Shown: one piece after another, positions 41,342 through 50,407 of the stretch
Position numbering within the stretch: the first letter of the stretch is position 1
Layout: each line of letters opens with the position of its first letter
NCBI GenBank assembly: GCA_003281485.1
Contig: QCBW01000005.1
Coordinates: forward strand, 1 to 64,000
Direction: 5' to 3'
Length of the DNA stretch: 64,000 nucleotides
Source of the DNA: Prochlorococcus sp. AG-347-J20
Lineage (GTDB): Bacteria; Cyanobacteriota; Cyanobacteriia; PCC-6307; Cyanobiaceae
Notes under the pieces: generated by a model
Told to the model about the DNA's origin: nothing
Database searches by the model: none
The model's input: only the letters and a program-made list of their open reading frames with translations
Translations under genes and position numbers: made by a program

Positions 41342-41818
41342 ATGCCATTACTTCTCACAGGGAAAAAGTTTCATAACGATTTAAAAACTAACAAATGTCT
41401 TGCAATGTTTGCTCCCCTTGAAGGTGGTTATGAAACACGTCTTTTGAGAAGAATGAGGACCAAAGGCTTTAAAACTTTTATCACCTCAGCAAGGGGGCTT
41501 GGAGATCCAGAAGTCTTCTTGCTCAAATTACATGGCGTAAGACCACCTCACCTTGGTCATCAAAGCGTAGGAAGAAATGGCGCTCTTGGGGAAGTTCAAC
41601 AAGTAATCCCTCAAGCTTCTGAATTATTTAATGAAAATGATAAGAATAAATTACTTTGGTTGTTAGAAGGACAAGTATTGTCTCAATCTGAATTAGAGAG
41701 CTTAATAGAGATTTGTACTAAAGATAACAAACTTAAAATTGTCGTTGAAATGGGAGGTTCAAGAAAACTTGAATGGATGCCATTAACTGATTATATTTTG
41801 GATGAATTTGAAAGTTAA
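41342..41818 (+). CDS. ndhN: NAD(P)H-quinone oxidoreductase subunit N
   Basis: NdhN is a cyanobacterial and chloroplast-specific subunit of the NDH-1 complex, which takes electrons from ferredoxin to plastoquinone in respiration and cyclic flow around photosystem I. It has 158 residues, with [20 protein letters not shown] and [20 protein letters not shown], both characteristic. ATG at 41342 has AAGGAA upstream. It is followed 5 nt later by ldpA, probably the same transcript. Confidence 0.94.
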   Translation: MPLLLTGKKFHNDLKTNKCLAMFAPLEGGYETRLLRRMRTKGFKTFITSARGLGDPEVFLLKLHGVRPPHLGHQSVGRNGALGEVQQVIPQASELFNENDKNKLLWLLEGQVLSQSELESLIEICTKDNKLKIVVEMGGSRKLEWMPLTDYILDEFES

Positions 41819-41823
41819 ATTTT

Positions 41824-42822
41824 TTGCTTAAAACCAAAAACAAAAAAGATAAATGGATTAAGTTGATTTGTGGCGCCAGCAATGAAGATATTGTTGCTAT
41901 CGAAGATTTATGTGCAATCTATACTGCTGCTGGTGTCGACTACATAGATGTAGCCGCAGAAGAATCTATAGTTCATGCAGCAAGAAAAGGAATCGATTGG
42001 GCTAAAAAAGTCTTTAAAAACTCTCCTGGATTAATGCTAAGCATTAGTGATGGTAAAGATATCCACTTTCGTAAAGCAAAATTTGATCCATTAAAATGTC
42101 CATCTCATTGTCCAAGACCATGCGAAAAAGTATGTCCCACCTTTGCAATTGATAATTCTGGAATAAAAGAGAGTAAATGTTATGGATGTGGAAGATGTTT
42201 AAATAGCTGTCCCCTAAATCTAATTAGTGAATATGAATATAATTTATTAAAAGATGATTTAGCATTAACACTTCAAAAAATTAAGCCTAATGCATTAGAA
42301 ATTCATACAGAAATTAATCGGATTGACTCTTTTACAAAAGTTGTAAAAATCCTTAAAAGTTCTGGAACGAAATTAGAAAAGATATCTATCAGTTGTGGAT
42401 TAAATCAATCTTTAAAAAAATCACAAGAGCCCTCAGATCTTTTGAAAGCTCTTTGGGAAAGATATGAAATTCTTATTGAACTTGATATTCCCCTTATTTG
42501 GCAGCTAGATGGAAGGCCAATGTCTGGCGATCTTGCCCCGACAACCAGCAGAGATGCAGTTAAGTTGTTTGAAGAAATCGGTTCAGATCTTCCACCAGGA
42601 TTAATTCAATTGGCAGGAGGAACAAATGAAAAAACGCATGAATTTTTAAAGTCAAATAATCTTCCAGACGGAATAGCATTTGGAAGTGCTGCTAGAAAAA
42701 TTATGCAGCCCCTTATTGAATTTGCTCACAAAAATAACAAAAGACTTTATGAGTATCCTGAAAAAATGGCTTTAGCGATCAAAAAAGCCCAGAAATTTAT
42801 AAAGCCATGGAAATCTATCTAA
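41824..42822 (+). CDS. ldpA: LdpA-like iron-sulfur protein
   Basis: This is a 332-residue protein resembling LdpA, the redox-sensing protein that adjusts the circadian period to light in Synechococcus elongatus. Two 4Fe-4S-type cysteine sets are visible: C92, C96, C100, C104 and C119, C122, C125, C129 (CYGCGRCLNSC). The flanking regions form an alpha/beta barrel-like domain (GVDYIDVAAEESIV, PGLIQLAGGTNEKTHEF). The start TTG at 41824 lies 5 nt after ndhN. The family match is good; whether it acts on a clock in this organism is not known from the sequence. Confidence 0.88.
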   Translation: MLKTKNKKDKWIKLICGASNEDIVAIEDLCAIYTAAGVDYIDVAAEESIVHAARKGIDWAKKVFKNSPGLMLSISDGKDIHFRKAKFDPLKCPSHCPRPCEKVCPTFAIDNSGIKESKCYGCGRCLNSCPLNLISEYEYNLLKDDLALTLQKIKPNALEIHTEINRIDSFTKVVKILKSSGTKLEKISISCGLNQSLKKSQEPSDLLKALWERYEILIELDIPLIWQLDGRPMSGDLAPTTSRDAVKLFEEIGSDLPPGLIQLAGGTNEKTHEFLKSNNLPDGIAFGSAARKIMQPLIEFAHKNNKRLYEYPEKMALAIKKAQKFIKPWKSI

Positions 42823-42925
42823 TTCAAAAAATATTTTTATTTTTCAGATTCTTCGCCGTGTTTATAAAAACTTTGTATTTTTTTGATAGAAAAATATCTT
42901 TTCGTGTATTAAGATATAAGTCCAA

Positions 42926-42997
42926 TGGGCCGTCGCCAAGTGGTAAGGCATCGGGTTTTGGTCTCGACATTCCTAGGTTCGAATCCTAGCGGCCCAG
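42926..42997 (+). tRNA. tRNA-Gln (anticodon UUG)
   Basis: A 72-nt cloverleaf. The acceptor arms are TGGGCCG and CGGCCCA, the anticodon loop reads TTTTGGT (anticodon UUG for CAA/CAG), and the T arm is CTAGGTTCGAATCCTAG. The discriminator is G and CCA is not encoded. It lies between ldpA and a HAD gene on the same strand. Confidence 0.95.
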
Positions 42998-43013
42998 TTC
43001 TAATTTTCAATTA

Positions 43014-43796
43014 GTGTCTTCTCAAAAAATATTTCTATTTGATTTTGATGGTGTAATAGTCGATGGAATGCATGAATATTGGCATAGTTCCTTACTGGCC
43101 TGTGAAAAATATTTAAATTCACAGCACATCATTATTGATCAAAAACTTTATAAAACAGTACCAAATTCTTTCAAAGAAATTAGACCTTGGGTTAAATATG
43201 GTTGGGAAATGATTCTAATTGTTCATGAAATTATAAGAACAGAAAATCCATTAAAAAATCATAATAAAGATAATTTCATCAATAATTATCATCAAAATTG
43301 CCAGAAGATACTAAATTATAATTCCTGGAAAGCCGAAGAATTACAAAAAATATTAGATAAGTCTCGTAAGTGCCAAATTGATAAAGATTTTAAATCGTGG
43401 GTAAATTTACATAAACCATTTTTTGAAGTTATAAATTTTATGAAAGATTTAAGAAAAAAAGAAATAAAAACAGGAATAATAACAACTAAAGGAAAAATAT
43501 TTGCAGAAAAAATTCTTAAACAATTAGATATTTATCCAGAATTTGTTTTTGGTTATGAATCTGGAACAAAAATCAAAATAGCTGAAAAGCTTACACAAAC
43601 TTATAAAATTTTAGGTTTTATTGAAGATAGAAAAAAAACTCTGATTGATATCAAACAAAATTCAAGAACTTCACATATTCCATGCTTCTTAGCTGATTGG
43701 GGATATTTAAAAGAATTAGATAGATATAATTTAAGTAATGAAATCAAATTAATAAAATTAGGTAACCTTGAAGAATTAGTTGCAATCCAAAGATAA
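43014..43796 (+). CDS. HAD-superfamily hydrolase-like protein
   Basis: This is a 260-residue HAD-fold protein with nucleophile motif FDFDGV (Asp10, Asp12) and a long helical cap. Motif II is at GIITTKG, a Lys is available in the TKIKIAEK region, and an IEDRKKTLIDIK segment stands for motif IV. That motif is weaker than usual. The substrate is unknown. The start GTG at 43014 follows the tRNA-Gln by 16 nt. The gene ends just before the recA SOS box. Confidence 0.8.
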   Translation: MSSQKIFLFDFDGVIVDGMHEYWHSSLLACEKYLNSQHIIIDQKLYKTVPNSFKEIRPWVKYGWEMILIVHEIIRTENPLKNHNKDNFINNYHQNCQKILNYNSWKAEELQKILDKSRKCQIDKDFKSWVNLHKPFFEVINFMKDLRKKEIKTGIITTKGKIFAEKILKQLDIYPEFVFGYESGTKIKIAEKLTQTYKILGFIEDRKKTLIDIKQNSRTSHIPCFLADWGYLKELDRYNLSNEIKLIKLGNLEELVAIQR

Positions 43797-43804
43797 TCAG
43801 CTAG

Positions 43805-43818
43805 AGTACAATTGTACT
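43805..43818 (+). promoter_or_regulatory. LexA (SOS) box at the recA promoter
   Basis: AGTACAATTGTACT is a perfect 14-bp palindrome and fits the cyanobacterial LexA consensus RGTAC-N3-DGTWCB at every position. It shares its last base with a -10-like TATAGT (43818-43823), 84 nt before the recA ATG, so bound LexA would block polymerase. The match is seen; regulation is inferred from the known consensus. Confidence 0.85.
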
Positions 43819-43902
43819 ATAGTTTGTATTTATGAAGTTTGGTTTAAATAAAAATTTCCAAATTTAGAATAATTACAAAAACTTTAATCAATAGATCAAA
43901 CA

Positions 43903-45000
43903 ATGAGCCTTGAAGAAAAGCAAAAAAGTGAGTCAAAAGAAAAAGACAAGGCATTAAGTCTCGTCTTAGGACAAATAGAGAGAAATTTTGGACGAGGATC
44001 AATCATGAGACTTGGTGACGCCTCAAGAATGAAAGTAGAAACAATATCTACTGGAGCGCTCACCTTAGATTTAGCATTAGGAGGAGGCTATCCAAAAGGA
44101 AGAGTAGTAGAAGTATACGGGCCAGAAAGTTCAGGAAAAACTACATTGACGCTTCACGCAATTTCGGAAGTACAAAAAAATGGAGGAGTAGCTGCATTTG
44201 TAGACGCTGAGCATGCACTCGATCCAGTTTATGCAGCCTCTTTAGGAGTTGATGTTGCAAATTTATTAGTTTCACAACCAGATACTGGTGAAATGGCTCT
44301 AGAAATAGTTGACCAACTTATAAGATCTAGTGCAGTAGATCTTGTTGTTGTTGACTCAGTAGCAGCGCTAACTCCAAGAGCCGAGATAGAAGGAGAGATG
44401 GGAGATCATGTAATTGGAAGCCAAGCAAGGCTAATGAGTCAAGCAATGAGGAAAATAACAGGAAATATTGGTAAATCTGGATGTACGGTAATATTTCTGA
44501 ATCAATTACGCCTAAAAATAGGCGTTACATACGGGAATCCAGAAACAACCACAGGAGGCAATGCATTAAAGTTTTACGCTTCAGTGAGACTGGATATCAG
44601 AAGAATTCAAACTCTTAAAAGGGGCACTGAAGAATACGGTATAAGAGCAAAAGTAAAAGTGGCAAAAAACAAAGTTGCACCACCGTTTAGAATCGCAGAA
44701 TTTGATATTCTCTTCGGAAAGGGTATTAGTACAACAGGATGTTTATTAGATTTAGCAGAAGAGACTAACATCATAATAAGGAGAGGCGCTTGGTATAGTT
44801 ATGATGGAGAAAATATTGGACAAGGAAGAGATAATACAATAATTTGGCTTGATCAAAACATAGAAATTAGAAATAAAGTAGAATCTATGGTTAAAGAAAA
44901 ATTAACAGAAGGAACCGAAGTCAGTTCTAATTCAATGAAAGCATTAAATAGCAATCCCTCTAATACAATCGCTGTTAATGATATAAAAACAGTAGCCTAA
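43903..45000 (+). CDS. recA: Recombinase A
   Basis: RecA forms filaments on single-stranded DNA for homologous recombination and triggers LexA self-cleavage. It has 365 residues. The Walker A motif GPESSGKT is at 73-80, Walker B at [11 protein letters not shown], and the L2 region and QLRLKIGV follow. The promoter contains a perfect LexA box (43805-43818), so it should be SOS-induced. It converges on a DUF2839 gene with 2 nt between stop codons. Confidence 0.97.
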   Translation: MSLEEKQKSESKEKDKALSLVLGQIERNFGRGSIMRLGDASRMKVETISTGALTLDLALGGGYPKGRVVEVYGPESSGKTTLTLHAISEVQKNGGVAAFVDAEHALDPVYAASLGVDVANLLVSQPDTGEMALEIVDQLIRSSAVDLVVVDSVAALTPRAEIEGEMGDHVIGSQARLMSQAMRKITGNIGKSGCTVIFLNQLRLKIGVTYGNPETTTGGNALKFYASVRLDIRRIQTLKRGTEEYGIRAKVKVAKNKVAPPFRIAEFDILFGKGISTTGCLLDLAEETNIIIRRGAWYSYDGENIGQGRDNTIIWLDQNIEIRNKVESMVKEKLTEGTEVSSNSMKALNSNPSNTIAVNDIKTVA

Positions 45001-45002
45001 AT

Positions 45003-45248
45003 TTACAACGAATCAGCTAAAGTCCACCACCCAGCAGCAGGGCCTATAAATCTCACTACAATCCATAAAATTACTAAACCTCCAATTCCAAACCAACTAG
45101 CCTTAATACTTAATTTAATTAGGCTATCTCTTTGATTGATTGTAAAAGGTAGCCATTCAAATAATCTTGGGGAGTCATCAAATTGAGTTTTAGTATTTTC
45201 TTTTTTTGGAGGTAAACCTAGTGTTTTACGTCTTTTTGCTTCGCCCAT
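45003..45248 (-). CDS. DUF2839-family small membrane protein
   Basis: This is an 81-residue protein found in cyanobacteria. The N-terminus MGEAKRRKTLGLPPKK is basic and highly conserved in the family. One hydrophobic span follows at about 53-72 (SWFGIGGLVILWIVVRF). Its function is unknown. It lies 29 nt after the degenerate helicase on the same strand and its stop nearly touches that of recA. Confidence 0.85.
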   Translation of the reverse strand: MGEAKRRKTLGLPPKKENTKTQFDDSPRLFEWLPFTINQRDSLIKLSIKASWFGIGGLVILWIVVRFIGPAAGWWTLADSL

Positions 45249-45277
45249 ATTTCTTTTGTTATTGACAAAATCATAAC

Positions 45278-46726
45278 CTACTCAAAAGGTAGCATATAGT
45301 TAATTTGTTTTGATGGTTGAATATTTTGCAAAAGTACTCTTCCCCAGATTCTTTTATTTACTCTTCCGTCTAAAATTACTAGCTTACCTGAATTTCTTCT
45401 TAACGGCGAAATAGATCTTTCAAGTTTCACCCTGACTTGTGGAAGAAAGAAATCTCTAAACCAATCTTGAGAAAGCTTTTTTTTATGAGAGACAGTAATT
45501 GAATTAATAGGTTCTGACATATTTGGAATCGGAAGTAATGGGATAATAATTTGTTCTGGAATTTGTATTAAATAAGAATTCATAATCCACCAATCATAAC
45601 TAGAGCAAAGAATTTCATTACTACAAGAAGGAATTGTCTCTAGCAAGACCCTCTTTCCGAACTTAGAAGCTAATTCTGTAGCAAGGTTAGTTTTCAAATC
45701 AATATCATCAGACAAAATTAATGTTAAACCCTTTCTAAAAAGGGTTAACTTTTTGCATTTATCTAATATTGAGCTGGTGAAGAGTGGATCATTTGGAAGC
45801 AACTGTTTAGAAGGTATATATAATGAGATCTTTTTTTCCTGAAAATTACTTTTAAAATTAATTACCAAGTCAATATCTAAACTATGCTTTTTAAGATACA
45901 TTTGGAAAAAATTATCTTTTCTCAAAGCTGATAAAAAAACAAATTTATTATTAGAAAAACATTCCTTAATTTGAGAAAGTTCATCTATTGGCTGCAAATA
46001 CAAATTCCAATCTAAACTTTTTTCATTTAATTTTACCCAGCATGCCCAGCCTTGAGAGAATGCTTTGTTAATGCTTAAAAATTTATCAGAGAAAAAAGAA
46101 TTTTCATTAAAAAAAGTTGCAAAAAACCCTATTTCTTTTTCATCTAAATTGATATAACAATTTCCTAAGACCTTTCTCATGAAGAATTTTTTCTTCAATG
46201 ATTCGTATACTTTAATAAATTTTTGGTTGATTGGTTCAAATTCTTTCGAATTATTTGTCCAGTCCTTTTTTATTAAAGAAATCCTGAAATGATTTTTTAG
46301 ATCTTGTTTTATATTCTCAATTCCAGAATAAACTATTCGATTATTTCTAAGATAAAGAGAATTCGAATCATTAAGAAAATCTTGGATTGTTATCAAGCGG
46401 ACATGATGATTTACAAAAATTATTTGATCATTTTTAAGAATAAAATTAAAACCCAGATTTTTAAATAAATTAATCAGAGATTGACTTATAAACTGAATCT
46501 TTTTTTCAGATAAAATAAATATTGAATCTTCTTCCTTTAAAAATAAAGAAATCAAAATTGGAGCTAACCAATCATCAGTAGAGAAAATTTCTGAATTTAC
46601 CAGATATGTAGAATCATTTTCAATACACTTAGAAACTATTCTCCCAAAAGAATAAATATGTTCCCAAGTAATGATTTTATCTCTCAAAAAATTTTTCAAA
46701 TATTGATGACTTAATATTTCAAGCAT
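45278..46726 (-). CDS. Degenerate DinG/XPD-like helicase protein
   Basis: This is a 482-residue protein whose C-terminus (LVILDGRVNKRIWGRVLLQ) matches the end of DinG-type superfamily 2 helicases. The preceding FLPQVRVKLERSISPLRR lies where motif VI (QxxGRxIR) should be. No Walker A GxGKT motif is visible near the N-terminus, where VNSEIFSTDDWL stands instead, and no DEAH-like motif is found. It is therefore unlikely to hydrolyse ATP in the usual way. It is divergent from tyrA (90-nt gap) and followed by DUF2839. The fold assignment is moderate and the function unknown. Confidence 0.6.
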   Translation of the reverse strand: MLEILSHQYLKNFLRDKIITWEHIYSFGRIVSKCIENDSTYLVNSEIFSTDDWLAPILISLFLKEEDSIFILSEKKIQFISQSLINLFKNLGFNFILKNDQIIFVNHHVRLITIQDFLNDSNSLYLRNNRIVYSGIENIKQDLKNHFRISLIKKDWTNNSKEFEPINQKFIKVYESLKKKFFMRKVLGNCYINLDEKEIGFFATFFNENSFFSDKFLSINKAFSQGWACWVKLNEKSLDWNLYLQPIDELSQIKECFSNNKFVFLSALRKDNFFQMYLKKHSLDIDLVINFKSNFQEKKISLYIPSKQLLPNDPLFTSSILDKCKKLTLFRKGLTLILSDDIDLKTNLATELASKFGKRVLLETIPSCSNEILCSSYDWWIMNSYLIQIPEQIIIPLLPIPNMSEPINSITVSHKKKLSQDWFRDFFLPQVRVKLERSISPLRRNSGKLVILDGRVNKRIWGRVLLQNIQPSKQINYMLPFE

Positions 46727-46816
46727 TTATAATTAATTTCAAATACATGCAAAATTTATGACCCTAATATACAAAAAATTGTTATCAATATAGGAAAGTC
46801 TAGAATTAATTAATCT

Positions 46817-47656
46817 ATGAAAATTGGAATAGTAGGATTAGGTTTAATTGGAGGATCATTAGGATTAAAACTCCAAACTTTAAACCATACAATTTATGGA
46901 ATAGCAAATAATAAGATTAATGAGGAAAAAGCCAATGAAAAAAAACTTGCAAATTTTGTTAGCTGCAATCTGAACTTATTAAAACAATGTGAGCTTATAA
47001 TTTTGGCTTTGCCTATAAAAGATTTGATTAATCCATCTCAACGATTATTAGCATCTATACCACAAGAAGCAATAGTAACTGACGTAGGCTCTGTTAAAGA
47101 ACCAATAGTAAATATATGGGAAAATTTGCATCCTTTATTTATTGGATCACATCCAATGGCAGGAACAGAAAAAAAAGGAGTTAACTCAGGTTTTGAAGGT
47201 CTTTTTAAAAATGCAAAATGGATTATTACCCCTACACAAAATAGTGATTTAAATGCGGTCAGAACTCTTTCTGAACTAATCAAGTCAATGGGGTGTGAAA
47301 TTGACCAAACCTCGCCAAAAGAGCATGATGAAGCAGTATCTTTTATTTCTCATTTGCCAATTTTTCTAGCTTCTGCCCTTATAGAAACTGTTCATACAAA
47401 ACATAATCAATCTTTATTAGATCTAACACAAAAATTGGCAGCTACAGGATTTGCTGATACCTCTAGAGTTGGGGGTGGGAATGAACAACTAGGCCTAGAC
47501 TTAGCTATGAATAATCAGAATAATGTTTTAAATGCCATTAAAATTTTTAAAAATAACCTAAATGAATTGGAATTTCTTATAAAAGAAAAAAATTGGGAAT
47601 TACTTTCTAAAAAACTTGCCGAAGCGAAAGAAATTAGAAAAAGTTTTATAAATTAA
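46817..47656 (+). CDS. tyrA: Arogenate/prephenate dehydrogenase
   Basis: The enzyme makes tyrosine or its precursor by oxidative decarboxylation; cyanobacteria generally use arogenate with NADP. It has 279 residues. The nucleotide-binding GLGLIGGSLG is at 7-16, and GSHPMAGTEKKGV carries the catalytic His. It overlaps the stop of the convergent CrtD-like gene by 11 nt. ATG 46817 fits the first beta strand. Confidence 0.93.
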   Translation: MKIGIVGLGLIGGSLGLKLQTLNHTIYGIANNKINEEKANEKKLANFVSCNLNLLKQCELIILALPIKDLINPSQRLLASIPQEAIVTDVGSVKEPIVNIWENLHPLFIGSHPMAGTEKKGVNSGFEGLFKNAKWIITPTQNSDLNAVRTLSELIKSMGCEIDQTSPKEHDEAVSFISHLPIFLASALIETVHTKHNQSLLDLTQKLAATGFADTSRVGGGNEQLGLDLAMNNQNNVLNAIKIFKNNLNELEFLIKEKNWELLSKKLAEAKEIRKSFIN

Positions 47657-49151
47657 AATTTTCTATCCCTTTGGAAGCTAAAATTTGCTTTGAAACCATT
47701 AATGCAGACTGACTAACACCTGCAGTCCCCTCCCCCGGATAAATTGAATCTCCACATAGCCATAAACCTTCAAAAGGAGTCCGACTTGATAATCCAAATA
47801 AACCAAAAATATCTGGATTTTGACCAAGTCCCCCAACTATTCCATTTGGTCTATTAGTCCATTTTTCAAATCCCAATGGGGTTGCTAATTCCCTATGTAG
47901 CCAATTTTCAGGAAGAATATCAAATTGAATTTCCAACTCAAGTGATATTTTTTTCATGAAATCTTTTTTCCTCTTTAAATAATTTTGGTTATCTAAATCA
48001 AACCATTCTTTTGCATTAGTAAAAATACTTGCAATTAGAGTAACCTCTCCTTTAGGTGCTCTGCCATCTCCCTCTTCGCTAATTGAGACAAATAATGAAC
48101 CAAATTCATGCGAAACAAATTGATAATGATTAGAGAAAATTTTTTTTATATGTTCTTTTTTTAATGCCGAATAAAAAACTACTGCTCCACTTGGATTAGG
48201 CAAATTAGATAGTCGATTTTTATAGGTTATTTTTCTATTAAGTGGTCCCTTCAAATGCTTGAGCAAAGATTGAGGTGGGGCGGTATAAATTAAATCTTTT
48301 GCTTGGTAAACAAAAGAATTTTTTTTAGAGTTAGCATATATTTCCCAACGCATATTTACATTATCAAAATTTATAGAATTGACTTTCTGGCCAAAAACTA
48401 AATTAACTCCAGTTTTATTCAATGAACTTTCTAATGCTTCACTTAAAGACTGCATAGATTTTTTAAGATGCCAAAGACCATGTGGCTGTTGACACATTTG
48501 TAAAACAGTAGCTCCATATAATGCTGCAGTTTTATAAACATCCTCTTGGGAGTAGAGTTTAAGTTGAAGATTTAAGAATTTGATCAAGCGTTCGTTCTTA
48601 GATAATCCACATATACGCAATAAATCAAAAATAGTAGATTTGAGTAAGATACCTGTGACAAGGTTGGACGGGACTAATGCTTTAAGAAGTTGAGTCAAAT
48701 CCCAAAAATTACTAATTGGCAATACTGGATTATTGTTTGCAAATAACCAATTACTTTGATGTATTGAGTTACAAAGATTCCAAAATCGACTACTTCCAGG
48801 AAACTGCATTTCTTGTTCAGCAATCCATTTTCTCTTTTCGTACCAAATAGATATTGGCTTTGAACCATCCTTTAAATCAACAACACAAGCAGGGTCTAAA
48901 ATAGTGGCTTCAGGTGATGGAATATCTAAAAAATCAAAAATTCTTGAATGTATTCCTCCTTTCTCTAAACCCGCAACTTGAGTTGCACCTACATCAAAAA
49001 TATAATTCTTTCTTCTAAAAGTGCCTGCACATCCCCCGGATTGCGTATGTGATTCGATTAAAGTTACTGATAAGCCTTGCTTTGATAAAATTGCTGCAGA
49101 AGTCAGTCCCGCTATACCAGCTCCTACAACAACAACTTCTGACTTACTCAT
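47646..49151 (-). CDS. FAD-dependent carotenoid desaturase/isomerase family (CrtD-like)
   Basis: This is a 501-residue flavoprotein of the phytoene-desaturase superfamily. The dinucleotide-binding motif is VVVGAGIAGLTSAAIL at residues 7-22, followed by ESHTQSGGCAG. The C-terminal FAD motif region is LWLCGDSIYPGEGTAGVSQS. The QQPHGLWHLKKSMQSLSEAL segment resembles CrtD-type proteins more than CrtH. Prochlorococcus is not known for myxoxanthophyll, so the substrate may be different. The ATG lies 4 nt from the divergent start of a fructosamine-kinase-like gene. Confidence 0.82.
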   Translation of the reverse strand: MSKSEVVVVGAGIAGLTSAAILSKQGLSVTLIESHTQSGGCAGTFRRKNYIFDVGATQVAGLEKGGIHSRIFDFLDIPSPEATILDPACVVDLKDGSKPISIWYEKRKWIAEQEMQFPGSSRFWNLCNSIHQSNWLFANNNPVLPISNFWDLTQLLKALVPSNLVTGILLKSTIFDLLRICGLSKNERLIKFLNLQLKLYSQEDVYKTAALYGATVLQMCQQPHGLWHLKKSMQSLSEALESSLNKTGVNLVFGQKVNSINFDNVNMRWEIYANSKKNSFVYQAKDLIYTAPPQSLLKHLKGPLNRKITYKNRLSNLPNPSGAVVFYSALKKEHIKKIFSNHYQFVSHEFGSLFVSISEEGDGRAPKGEVTLIASIFTNAKEWFDLDNQNYLKRKKDFMKKISLELEIQFDILPENWLHRELATPLGFEKWTNRPNGIVGGLGQNPDIFGLFGLSSRTPFEGLWLCGDSIYPGEGTAGVSQSALMVSKQILASKGIENFNL

Positions 49152-49155
49152 TAAA

Positions 49156-50034
49156 ATGCAAAAATTATCACCTTTTGAAGTTAGCGAAATTTGTAGTGAA
49201 TTAGGTGAACCTTATCCAAAAAATATTGAACAAGTACATGGGGGTTATATTCATAGTGCATGGAAAATAGAATTTGCAAACAAAAAATTATTTCTTAAAA
49301 GAAACGATAGGAACAAAAATTTTCTAGAATTTGAAAAAAATTGTCTACAAAATTTAAGAAGGCATAGTAACCAAAAAAATTTAATTATTCCTGAAGTTAT
49401 TGCATTTAAGAATCTTCAAAATGTAGAAATTCTTTTAATGGAATGGATAGATATGGAAAACCTAGATCAAAAAAATCTTGGGAAAGGTTTAGGAGAAATG
49501 CACTTGAATTCAACAGAATCTAATCCAATAATTTTTGGGTATCCCATAGAGGGTTTTATAGGATTAACAGTTCAGCAGAAAGGTTTGGAAAAAAATTGGA
49601 TAGATTGTTTTTTAAACTTACGAATAATACCTCAATTATCAATTCTTAAGTCAAATTTTTTAGACAAAGAAACCATAAATAAAGTGAAAGAAAAAATTAG
49701 ATCAGAATTGTTGAATCATAATCCAAAAAATACTCTTGTTCACGGTGATTTGTGGTCAGGTAATGTAGGAATAGATAAAAGTGGTAGGGGAGTTATATTT
49801 GACCCAGCATCTTGGTGGGCAGATAATGAAGTAGATATTGCTATGACAAAACTATTTGGAGGTTTTGGAAATGAATTTTATGAAGAGTATCATAAAATTT
49901 TTCCTATAAGAAAAGGATTCGAAAGGAGAATTATTATTTATAATTTTTACCATATCTTAAATCACGCCAATATGTTTGGAGGATCTTATTTAGATCAGGT
50001 AAAAAATTACGTTAAATCAATCCTCAAGATGTAA
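49156..50034 (+). CDS. Fructosamine/ketosamine kinase-like protein
   Basis: This 292-residue protein of the fructosamine-3-kinase family phosphorylates sugar amines on glycated proteins so that they fall off. The ATP-binding SAWKIEF and LFLKR (Lys) are followed by the catalytic LVHGDLWSGNVGI and the IFDPASWWADNEVDIAMTKLFGG segment, both typical. ATG at 49156 is chosen. A longer frame from 49021 runs antisense inside the carotenoid gene and its extra 45 residues do not match the family. Confidence 0.9.
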   Translation: MQKLSPFEVSEICSELGEPYPKNIEQVHGGYIHSAWKIEFANKKLFLKRNDRNKNFLEFEKNCLQNLRRHSNQKNLIIPEVIAFKNLQNVEILLMEWIDMENLDQKNLGKGLGEMHLNSTESNPIIFGYPIEGFIGLTVQQKGLEKNWIDCFLNLRIIPQLSILKSNFLDKETINKVKEKIRSELLNHNPKNTLVHGDLWSGNVGIDKSGRGVIFDPASWWADNEVDIAMTKLFGGFGNEFYEEYHKIFPIRKGFERRIIIYNFYHILNHANMFGGSYLDQVKNYVKSILKM

Positions 50035-50041
50035 TCGTAAA

Positions 50042-50407
50042 CTATCCAAGATATGTTTTTTTAAGATTTTGTACCTTATCTAAAACGGCTTCACGATTTT
50101 CACTAGTACGAAGATTTTGCCAGCTCCATTGACCGACAACAATTACTCCAAGAAGTTCTAGTAAACCAGGAAGAATTGGGAAAAAATTAATTGTGTCAAT
50201 AATAACCTTAATTATTATCTGAGCTATTACGACAACAGCGATTATACCTGCCGCTTTGCCATACTTACCCATTTGAGTCCAATCGACTTTTCCAAGGGTC
50301 TCATTAACTTTTCCCATGACATCAGAGTATTTGTCTGAAAAGCTTTTTGTTTCTGAGCTTGTAGCGGAGCCGGAGTCTTGATTAGACTCTGGTGTGTTGT
50401 CACTCAT
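50042..50407 (-). CDS. CAAD-domain (CURT1-like) membrane protein
   Basis: This is a 121-residue thylakoid-type protein. A hydrophilic Ser/Glu-rich N-terminus and an amphipathic stretch (KYSDVMGKVNETLGKVDW) are followed by two hydrophobic spans (AAGIIAVVVIAQIIIKVI and FFPILPGLLELLGVIVVG) and a short helical tail. This layout is the CAAD domain that also occurs appended to some cyanobacterial aminoacyl-tRNA synthetases and in plant CURT1 proteins, which bend thylakoids. ATG 50407 is preferred over an in-frame TTG at 50440. Confidence 0.85.
   Translation of the reverse strand: MSDNTPESNQDSGSATSSETKSFSDKYSDVMGKVNETLGKVDWTQMGKYGKAAGIIAVVVIAQIIIKVIIDTINFFPILPGLLELLGVIVVGQWSWQNLRTSENREAVLDKVQNLKKTYLG

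Noticed and set aside
42807..42989. 60-residue frame across tRNA-Gln
   Set aside because: It runs through the tRNA sequence and has no resemblance to a protein family.
49021..49155. 45-residue N-terminal extension of the fructosamine-kinase-like protein
   Set aside because: It is antisense to the CrtD-like gene start and rich in Pro/Thr/Ala, unlike the family; ATG 49156 fits.
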